Shown here piece by piece: positions 33,921-39,589 of a stretch of 39,589 nt of DNA. A program made the translations under genes and the position numbers. Source of the stretch: UBA9715 sp045614225. Lineage in GTDB: Bacteria > Actinomycetota > Coriobacteriia > Coriobacteriales > Eggerthellaceae. The DNA is taken from positions 1 to 39,589 of the forward strand of contig JAZLCO010000019.1 in NCBI GenBank assembly GCA_045614225.1. The letters are read 5' to 3'. Each line of letters begins with the position of its first letter. The first letter of the stretch is position 1. The notes under the pieces were generated by a model. It did no database searches and was not told the origin of the DNA. It was given only the letters and a program-made list of their open reading frames with translations.

Positions 33921-35558
33921 TTATTCGACCGACATGATGATCGGGTACAGAGGCTGTTCGCCACGTTGGGCGTCGATCTCGAGGTCGTCGTAGACCTCTT
34001 CGATTTGCTCGACCAGTTCATCGAGGGCCTCATCGCTGTAATCTTCGCCAGCGAGCAAGGTGAGGTTGTCGGCATCTTCGGCCTCCATCACCTCGAGCAG
34101 GCCCATGACAACTTCCTCAATCGACGAACCCACGGCATCAATCGATCCGTCGGCAATGCCGATGACGTCGCCGGCCGCAATCGGGTTGCCCGCTGCATCG
34201 TGTGAATCCTTGATGGCAGTGGTGACTTCTCCTGTCTTGACCTCAGAGTAGGCATCTTTCATAGCCTCGACGTTGTCTTCGAGCGGTGCTTCGGCGTCGT
34301 ACTCGAAAAGCGCCGCAAACGCTTGCGGCACGCTCTTGGTGGGCACGACGCTGCAATTGACCTCGGCCAATTCCGCAGCGCTGTTGGCAGCCATGACGAT
34401 GTTCGAATTGTTCGGCAAGATGATGACGTTGTCGGCGTTCGTCTTCTCGACAGCTTCGAGCAAGTCGGCCGTCGAGGGGTTCATGGTCTGGCCGCCCGAG
34501 ACGACCACGTCGACGCCCAGGCTGCGCAGGATCTTCGCGTTGCCTTCGCCTGCAGCGACGGCCACGACGCCGGATTCCTTGCGCTCTTCGGGCTTGTCGG
34601 CTTGCTCGGCAGCGAGCTTCTCCTGGCGCTCGATGCTCTGCAGGTCCATGTTGTGGATGAACACCTCGAAGATCTGACCACGCTCGAGGAAGTACTCGAG
34701 CACCTTGTTCGGATGGTTCGAGTGCACGTGAACCTTGAACTTGGGATTCATGCCCACGCACAGCTCGCAGTCGCCCATCGTGGACAGGAAGTCGAGCGCC
34801 TCTTCCCTGTCGAGTGTCTCGGAATGGACGAGGAACTCGTTGCAGTAGCGGTATTCGGAGCCTTCCCAGTCGTTGATGTGCTCGATCTCGACCTTCGGCT
34901 CGGCATCGCGTGCGAACGCAAGCTCGTCGCCCATCGTGCCCTCTTTGCCGAGCAAAGCAGCCACGAAGCCGTCGAACAGAATGGCCAAGCCGAAGCCGCC
35001 GGCGTCGACGACGTTGTTCTCTTTCAGCACGGGCAGGAACTCGGGCGTGCGCTGCACCGATTCATACGCTTCGGTGACTATCGACTCGAGAGCCTCCTCG
35101 ACCTCGAGCTTCTTCTTGCGTGCATGCTTGGCGGCAGTGGCCGAATCCTTCAGCACCGTGAGGATCGTGCCCTCGACAGGCTTGCGCACGGCCTGGAACG
35201 ACACTTCGACGGCGCGCGCGAACGCAGCGTCAACCGCTTCAGTCGTCAGCTCGTCGTAGTCATTCGAGCCTTCGCACAGACCGCGCAGGATCTGCGAGGT
35301 GATAACACCTGAGTTGCCGCGGGCGCCCATGAGTGCGCCGGTGGTGATGGCGCGGCAGCCTTCTGCATGCCCTGCCCCGATTTGGAGCGAAGCGATGTTC
35401 TTGACAACCGATTCGAGCGTCAGGGACATGTTGGTGCCGGTGTCTCCGTCGGGCACGGGGAACACGTTAAGGCGGTTGATTTCATCTTTGCGTGCCGAGA
35501 GGTTCTTGCTGGCAGCTGCAATGGCGTTGAGAATATCGTTGCCGGTGTATTCGGACAT
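33921..35558 (-). CDS. fakA: DAK2/DhaL-domain fatty acid kinase catalytic subunit (FakA/YloV)
   Basis: A 545-residue protein of the FakA (YloV) family, which phosphorylates fatty acids bound to a FakB (DegV) partner. The N-terminal DhaL nucleotide domain has NVFPVPDGDTGTNM (residues 31-44, metal-binding aspartates) and ARGNSGVITSQILRG; a middle domain includes ELCVGMNPKFKVHVHSNHPN, and the C-terminal DAK1-like region has QTMNPSTADLLEAV and LPNNSNIVMAA. The length matches S. aureus FakA. AAGGAAG lies before the ATG. It follows the Asp23-family gene on the same strand, a conserved pairing. Confidence 0.93.
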   Translation of the reverse strand: MSEYTGNDILNAIAAASKNLSARKDEINRLNVFPVPDGDTGTNMSLTLESVVKNIASLQIGAGHAEGCRAITTGALMGARGNSGVITSQILRGLCEGSNDYDELTTEAVDAAFARAVEVSFQAVRKPVEGTILTVLKDSATAAKHARKKKLEVEEALESIVTEAYESVQRTPEFLPVLKENNVVDAGGFGLAILFDGFVAALLGKEGTMGDELAFARDAEPKVEIEHINDWEGSEYRYCNEFLVHSETLDREEALDFLSTMGDCELCVGMNPKFKVHVHSNHPNKVLEYFLERGQIFEVFIHNMDLQSIERQEKLAAEQADKPEERKESGVVAVAAGEGNAKILRSLGVDVVVSGGQTMNPSTADLLEAVEKTNADNVIILPNNSNIVMAANSAAELAEVNCSVVPTKSVPQAFAALFEYDAEAPLEDNVEAMKDAYSEVKTGEVTTAIKDSHDAAGNPIAAGDVIGIADGSIDAVGSSIEEVVMGLLEVMEAEDADNLTLLAGEDYSDEALDELVEQIEEVYDDLEIDAQRGEQPLYPIIMSVE

Positions 35559-35611
35559 GGATTATTTCTTCCTTCGTGAGGGACTATCGATAGTGGATGA
35601 TTGCGGATGTG

Positions 35612-35959
35612 CTATTTGCGGATCTTGACGTCCATGACGTGAACTTCAACAGCGTCGATCGGCACACGTGCCTGCTCCTTCAACACGAACGAGACGGAGT
35701 CGATGAGGTTCTGGCACACTGCCTTGACGTTCGTGCCATATTCGACGACGACATACAGGTCGACGCGGACACCCGCATCGGTCGTGTCCAGCACGATGCC
35801 GCGGCGAAGACGCGACGGAGGAAGGATCTTGGCAATGCCGTCGGCGGCATTGGGAGCAACCATGCCCACGATGCCGTAGCACTCCATGGCCGCATGGCCG
35901 ACCATATCAGCCAAAACGTCGTTTGCTACATGCAGTTTGCCCGGAATGGTCTCAGCCAT
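35612..35959 (-). CDS. Asp23/Gls24 family envelope-stress protein (YloU-like)
   Basis: A 115-residue Asp23/Gls24-family protein (AETIPGKLHVANDVLADMVGHAAMECYGIVGM start, RRGIVLDTTDAGVRVDLYVVVEYG middle, EVHVMDVKI end). Relatives sit at the inner membrane face or influence envelope homeostasis; YloU is usually next to YloV/FakA, as here. ATG 35959 is preferred: AAAGG is 8 bases upstream, whereas an ATG at 35968 would touch it. Confidence 0.9.
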   Translation of the reverse strand: MAETIPGKLHVANDVLADMVGHAAMECYGIVGMVAPNAADGIAKILPPSRLRRGIVLDTTDAGVRVDLYVVVEYGTNVKAVCQNLIDSVSFVLKEQARVPIDAVEVHVMDVKIRK

Positions 35960-36085
35960 TGGGAACATCCTTTCCGCACACGGGCGTTCACCCGCTTTTT
36001 CCTTATAACCTTATGAAGTATATCGCATATGGCGTATCTCTATGTTTTATCCATCCTGTTCGCATTGTGTGGACTCCAAAAAATC

Positions 36086-36115
36086 TTGGACGCTGTACAC
36101 GGCATGTGCTATAGT
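36086..36115 (+). promoter_or_regulatory. Promoter of rpmB
   Basis: TTGGAC (36086-36091), an 18-base spacer and TATAGT (36110-36115), 65 bases before the start codon. A small hairpin ACGGCA/TGCCGT lies in the leader. Confidence 0.7.
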
Positions 36116-36179
36116 TTCTTGGCTAGTTTGGAATCAACGGCATTTGCCGTGGTGAGATAGTAAAACGGAGTTGATAGAT

Positions 36180-36371
36180 ATGTCTAAGATTTGTGAAGTC
36201 TGCGGCAAGAAGCCGTCCGCTGGCCGCAACGTCAGCCACTCGCATCGCGTGACGAACCGCTGGTTCAAGCCCAACATCCAGAAGATCACGATTCGCGACA
36301 AGAGCGGCCATGTCCGCAAGGCCAACGTCTGCACCAGCTGCATGAAGGCCGGTAAGGTCGAGCGCGCCTAA
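36180..36371 (+). CDS. rpmB: 50S ribosomal protein L28
   Basis: A 63-residue L28 with KICEVCGKKPSAGRNVSHSHRVTNRWFKPNI and a C-terminal CTSCMKAGKV. Two CxxC pairs show it is the zinc-binding (C+) paralogue type. GGAG precedes ATG 36180; a TTG three codons earlier is not needed. It is divergent from the Asp23/FakA pair, the common arrangement. Confidence 0.97.
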   Translation: MSKICEVCGKKPSAGRNVSHSHRVTNRWFKPNIQKITIRDKSGHVRKANVCTSCMKAGKVERA

Positions 36372-36395
36372 CTAACGTCGCACTATCGGCAATTG

Positions 36396-36420
36396 AAAAG
36401 CCCGCATTGCGGGCTTTTTT
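36396..36420. terminator. Terminator of rpmB
   Basis: Stem AGCCCGC/GCGGGCT with a 3-base loop, A-run before and T-run after, so it can also serve the convergent zinc-ribbon gene. Confidence 0.9.
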
Positions 36421-36454
36421 GCGTTGTAGAGCAAATGGATTCGGTCGGGGGAAT

Positions 36455-37177
36455 CTATTCAACAACCAGCAAACGTTTGCAGTTGGGGCATTTGCCAAGC
36501 GGGGCCGACGCACGCAACTCGATGAGGCGGCCGCCCTCGATGCTTCCGCGGCAGATGCCACAGCGGGCATCCTCGGTGAGCTTGCCGATGGCAACGCCGC
36601 CGGATTTTGCAGCGGTTTTGTCGTAAAGAGCCATGAGGTCGGCAGGAAGCCCAGCTACGAGCTCTGCCCTCTTCCCCATCAAATCCTTCACCTGAGCGAT
36701 GAGTTCGTTGTCTTCTTCCTCGAACGAGGCGCGCATGCGCTTCTCCTCGGCAAGGGATGCAGCAACGGCGCGCTCGAGCTGGGAGCGGACGCTCTCAATT
36801 TTGTCGAGGTTCACCTGCATCTCGAGCATCTGCTCCGCCAGTGTGTCACGACGCTTCGCGATGCCGGCCATTTCCTTCGATTGCGACTCGACTTTACGGT
36901 AATCAGTTCCAGAGGTGTCGATGAGTTCTTGTGCGCGCTTCTGCTTGTCGGAAAGCTGGCGGTCTTCATCCTCGACCTTCGTGAACTCGGCTTTCGCCTT
37001 CTTCTCGATTTCGAGTGCTTGGTCGAGCTTCGCAGAAATCTCGTCGCGCTTCTTGCGCAGCAGCTGAACTTTGACGCGCTGGGGCAGTTCGGCGCGTTGC
37101 TTCTTGATCTTCATGATCGCCAAGTCAATTGCCTGAATCTTGAGCAGTACCTCGAGGTCTTCGTACTCAAACTTCAT
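36455..37177 (-). CDS. Coiled-coil protein with C-terminal C4 zinc ribbon
   Basis: A 240-residue protein of the widespread actinobacterial/clostridial coiled-coil plus zf-RING_7 type. Residues of about 10-180 are a charged helical hairpin (RDEISAKLDQALEIEKKAKAEFTKVEDEDRQL and following). The C-terminus has CGICRG and, after a spacer, CPNCKR, forming a zinc ribbon. It lies downstream of the Nif3-family gene on the same strand, a neighbourhood conserved in many genomes. The function is unknown; nucleic-acid binding is commonly proposed. AAAGGGG precedes the ATG. Confidence 0.88.
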   Translation of the reverse strand: MKFEYEDLEVLLKIQAIDLAIMKIKKQRAELPQRVKVQLLRKKRDEISAKLDQALEIEKKAKAEFTKVEDEDRQLSDKQKRAQELIDTSGTDYRKVESQSKEMAGIAKRRDTLAEQMLEMQVNLDKIESVRSQLERAVAASLAEEKRMRASFEEEDNELIAQVKDLMGKRAELVAGLPADLMALYDKTAAKSGGVAIGKLTEDARCGICRGSIEGGRLIELRASAPLGKCPNCKRLLVVE

Positions 37178-37247
37178 TCATACGCCCCTTTCACGCTAAG
37201 ATCCGCTGCTTGGTCCCATTGTAAACCCTTGAACTGCCCGTTGTGTT

Positions 37248-38138
37248 TCAGATGCGAGTCGAATCCGGCACTGCCCACTTCCCCGTCTGATCGACGATTG
37301 CAACCCGGTCGGAGGAAATGCCCGCATCGATGGCCGCCTGCGCGAGCAGCGCAGTCAGCGGGAACTCGCTCACATCGTGACCGACCTCGATGATGCGCAT
37401 GCCAGCTTGCGAAGCGTCAAGCGCCTTGTGGTAACCGACTTCTCCGCAAACCAGGCATGTGATGCCAGCATCGAGGGCCGACCACACGGTCTCGCCGACC
37501 GAACCGTTGGCGATGACGAGTTTCTCAACCGAAGTCGTCGCATCACCCCACACGCGCGGCGCACGGCCGAACACCGACGTGCAACGCGCAGCAAGATGGG
37601 ACAACTTGAAAGGCTTGTCGCTCGCACGAACCGAGCACACCTGCCCGAGACCTTTCTCGGGGCTTGTGGGGAACGGCTCGAGCACGCGCTCGAACTCGAG
37701 GTTCAGCATGCTCGCAAGCAAGCGCGTTGCCTCGGCGCTCACATCGAGTGCCGTATGGAAATTCATGAGTGCGATGCCGTTCGTGATGGCTGTGAAGACA
37801 TTCACGCCTGGTGTCGTTGCAAGTTTGTGGGACGGCATGAACCGCGGCGGCGGGTCGAGATAAACGGGATGGTGCGTAAGCAGCACATTCGCACCCATTT
37901 TGGCAGCTGCCTCGATTGCGTTGCCAGTCGGGTCGAGCGCCACCGCCACCCCTTTTACCGTCTGCGCGGGATCGCCTACCAGCAGGCCAGTGTTGTCCCA
38001 GTCGAACGCATCTTCCTTCGGCCACCGCGCGAGCAGGGCAAGCTCGAGCTCGCCGATCGATAGCGGTTTCGCCTGTTTCGAAATGCCCCCAACATCGACT
38101 TTCGCCAGACTGGATGCACCATCTTCGATCTTGATCAT
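37248..38138 (-). CDS. Nif3-like dinuclear metal centre protein
   Basis: A 296-residue Nif3/YqgO-family protein (also annotated as GTP cyclohydrolase I type 2-like). Core motifs are WDNTGLLVGDP, VLLTHHPVYLDPP, IALMNFHTALD (metal-binding histidines) and the C-terminal TCLVCGEVGYHKALDA and EVGHDVSEFP. It lacks the long middle insertion of some homologues and carries about 25 extra N-terminal residues before LSIGELELAL. GAGG precedes the ATG. The physiological role of the family is unsettled. It lies between the cysteine desulfurase and the zinc-ribbon gene. Confidence 0.9.
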   Translation of the reverse strand: MIKIEDGASSLAKVDVGGISKQAKPLSIGELELALLARWPKEDAFDWDNTGLLVGDPAQTVKGVAVALDPTGNAIEAAAKMGANVLLTHHPVYLDPPPRFMPSHKLATTPGVNVFTAITNGIALMNFHTALDVSAEATRLLASMLNLEFERVLEPFPTSPEKGLGQVCSVRASDKPFKLSHLAARCTSVFGRAPRVWGDATTSVEKLVIANGSVGETVWSALDAGITCLVCGEVGYHKALDASQAGMRIIEVGHDVSEFPLTALLAQAAIDAGISSDRVAIVDQTGKWAVPDSTRI

Positions 38139-38200
38139 ATGCTTCGCCTCTCCATCACTCTATGCGTGGAAAAGAACGGTCCCAGTTCCGCGCATTCGGC

Positions 38201-39406
38201 TTATCGGATGCATGCTTCGAGCGCTTGCACAAAGCTTCGCACATCTTCCTCAGTTGTATACCTTCCAAATGAGATTCGCAAGGCACCATACGCCGCATCA
38301 CCTGGGATGCCCATCGCGCGCAAGACGTGACTTGGCTCGAGCGAATGGGACGAGCACGCCGAGCCGCCTGAAACGCCAAAGCCCTTCTGGTCGAGACGCA
38401 ACACAAGCGTCTCGCTTTCGTAGCCGTCGACGAGCACATGAACGATGTTCGGTAAGAATTCGACACTCCCCGCAGGCATATCGACTGTGCATTTGACCTT
38501 GTCGATCTTCGCCAATTCGGAATAGAGGAAGTCGCGCAAGCGCATCTGGCGCTCGCATTCGGGCACACGGTTCTCGAGCGCGGCATGACACGCTGCCGCG
38601 AAACCTGCGATACCGCAGACGTTCTGGGTGCTCGAACGCAACCCACCCTCTTGGCCACCGCCGACGAGCAGGGCTTCGATGGGCGTACGTGCTTTGAGGT
38701 ACAGGGCGCCCACTCCCTTCGGTCCGCCGATCTTGTGCGCTGCAAACGACGCCGCATCGACCCCGAGCGTACCGAAATCGAGTGGCACCTTCGCAAGCGC
38801 CTGCACCGCATCCGTATGAAAGAGCGCACCCGAATTGTGTGCCAGTTTCGCCAATTCGGGAATCGGCTGCACAGCGCCAATCTCGCTGTTCGCCATCTGC
38901 ACCGAAACGAGCACAGTCGAATCGGTCAGTTGAGCTTCGAGCGTTTCCGGTGATATGAAGCCACGGCGATCGGGCTTGAGGAACACGACATCGAAGCCTT
39001 CCTTGGCAAGCTTGCGGGCAGCCACGATGACTGCGTCATGTTCGATTTCGGTCGTAACGACACGCGGAACGAAGTCGTTTGCGCCACGGCGCGAGCGGCG
39101 CTTCTGCGCGCATGCACGCGCGATTCCCAAGATGGCCATGTTGTCGGCTTCGGTGGCACCCGACGTGAAGATTATTTCGCTGGGACGGGATGCGCCCAAG
39201 TCGCGGGACATCTGGCGTCGCGCGAGTTCCATCGCCTCGAAAGCCGCGCGCCCGGGAGCATGCAGCGAGTTGGCGTTCAGCCCCAATGCGATGTTTGCAG
39301 GCCCCGGCTCGAGATACGGCTTCATAGCCGCAGCAGCCTCTTCGCCAAGTGGCGCCGTGGCCGCCCAGTCGAGGTATACGTAATTGTCAGGAACCTGTAT
39401 GGTCAT
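38201..39406 (-). CDS. Cysteine desulfurase (NifS/IscS family)
   Basis: A 401-residue PLP enzyme that takes sulfur from cysteine for Fe-S clusters, thiolated tRNA or cofactors. Visible features are YLDWAATAP at the start, TSGATEADNMAI, the PLP-stacking histidine in EIEHDAV (H123), TDAVQA, the Schiff-base lysine K225 in AAHKIGGPKG and the catalytic C351 in GVSGGSACSS. The short active-site loop suggests the NifS/IscS class I group. ATG 39406 has GGAG 6 bases upstream; a second ATG at 39418 is possible. No iscU or suf gene is next to it. Confidence 0.94.
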   Translation of the reverse strand: MTIQVPDNYVYLDWAATAPLGEEAAAAMKPYLEPGPANIALGLNANSLHAPGRAAFEAMELARRQMSRDLGASRPSEIIFTSGATEADNMAILGIARACAQKRRSRRGANDFVPRVVTTEIEHDAVIVAARKLAKEGFDVVFLKPDRRGFISPETLEAQLTDSTVLVSVQMANSEIGAVQPIPELAKLAHNSGALFHTDAVQALAKVPLDFGTLGVDAASFAAHKIGGPKGVGALYLKARTPIEALLVGGGQEGGLRSSTQNVCGIAGFAAACHAALENRVPECERQMRLRDFLYSELAKIDKVKCTVDMPAGSVEFLPNIVHVLVDGYESETLVLRLDQKGFGVSGGSACSSHSLEPSHVLRAMGIPGDAAYGALRISFGRYTTEEDVRSFVQALEACIR

Positions 39407-39446
39407 GCCTCGCTCCATTCCATTCGCGCACGGGGCACGAGATAAC

Positions 39447-39477
39447 AGGGACGCAAGCTATCGTCTCGCGCGTCCCT
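39447..39477 (-). terminator. Possible terminator after the truncated edge gene
   Basis: Stem AGGGACGC/GCGTCCCT with a 15-base loop and little T-run, between the edge gene and the cysteine desulfurase. Confidence 0.4.
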
Positions 39478-39485
39478 TTCATTCA

Positions 39486-39589
39486 TCAATTGAGAGCTGC
39501 AAGTCGGGCATCGTTGCCAAGTTGCGCGATCTGCGCGATGGCAGCTTTCGGGTCGTCGGCAGCGTACACGGCGGTGCCCCACACGATGA
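39486..39589 (-). CDS. C-terminus of a gene cut by the window edge
   Basis: The last 33 codons of a minus-strand frame end at TGA (39486-39488). The tail IVWGTAVYAADDPKAAIAQI resembles the final strand and helix (GSAVFxADDPxxAI) of phosphate-binding TIM barrels such as ribulose-phosphate 3-epimerase, but too little is present to name the enzyme. Confidence 0.5.
   Translation of the reverse strand, partial: IVWGTAVYAADDPKAAIAQIAQLGNDARLAALN

Overview
The window (39,589 bp, high G+C) looks like chromosome of an anaerobic high-GC Gram-positive bacterium, most likely Coriobacteriia, family Eggerthellaceae. The grounds are gene content and style: a signal-less molybdopterin oxidoreductase beside a two-domain MarR regulator, an LPXTG-type surface protein, an HrcA-type CIRCE site before clpC, DXP-pathway isoprenoid genes, and the core block rpmB / asp23 / fakA / recG / rsmD / coaD. 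This assignment is inference; no 16S rRNA gene is present.

Layout. 1-3684: a NUDIX hydrolase on +, facing a minus-strand run of esterase, GyrI-like protein and YdjM-type membrane protein, then a YgbA-type cysteine-rich protein. 3685-8362: a complete tRNA-Ala(GGC), and 4.6 kb later a perfect 45-bp copy of its 3' part. This is the scar of an element integrated into a tRNA gene. Between the repeats lie only an array of palindromes, a double-MarR regulator, and a molybdopterin oxidoreductase with its two-cluster ferredoxin subunit; there is no integrase. 8551-10427: accessory small and surface proteins, namely an IPQTG-anchored protein, a 28-codon truncated Nif11-leader-like peptide and a double-glycine-leader/zinc-ribbon small protein. 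10457-14976: uridine kinase, an alanine-rich repeat protein, an ABC1/UbiB kinase and an MFS transporter.

15052-24699 (all minus): ClpC, IspD, IspF, CysS, a U32 peptidase-family protein, a 5'-nucleotidase-family metallophosphatase and a CDF metal transporter. 24852-30257 (all minus): a secreted C39-like protein, LysS, GreA, TatA, tRNA-Pro(CGG) and PurH. 30383-33801 (plus): RecG, RsmD, CoaD. 33921-35959 (minus): FakA and an Asp23-family protein, divergent from rpmB. 36455-39589 (minus): a coiled-coil zinc-ribbon protein, Nif3-family protein, cysteine desulfurase and the C-terminus of one more gene.

The most unusual items are (i) the tRNA-flanked, regulator-controlled molybdoenzyme island with its palindrome array and integrase-arm-like inverted repeat; (ii) a PurH lacking the conserved GRVKTLHP/IHGG segment and the NLYPF tyrosine of the IMP cyclohydrolase domain; (iii) two small leader-peptide-like genes, one ending at an early amber codon, the other joining a GG leader to a zinc ribbon; and (iv) a dispersed palindromic element with CCCTGGGA at its centre.
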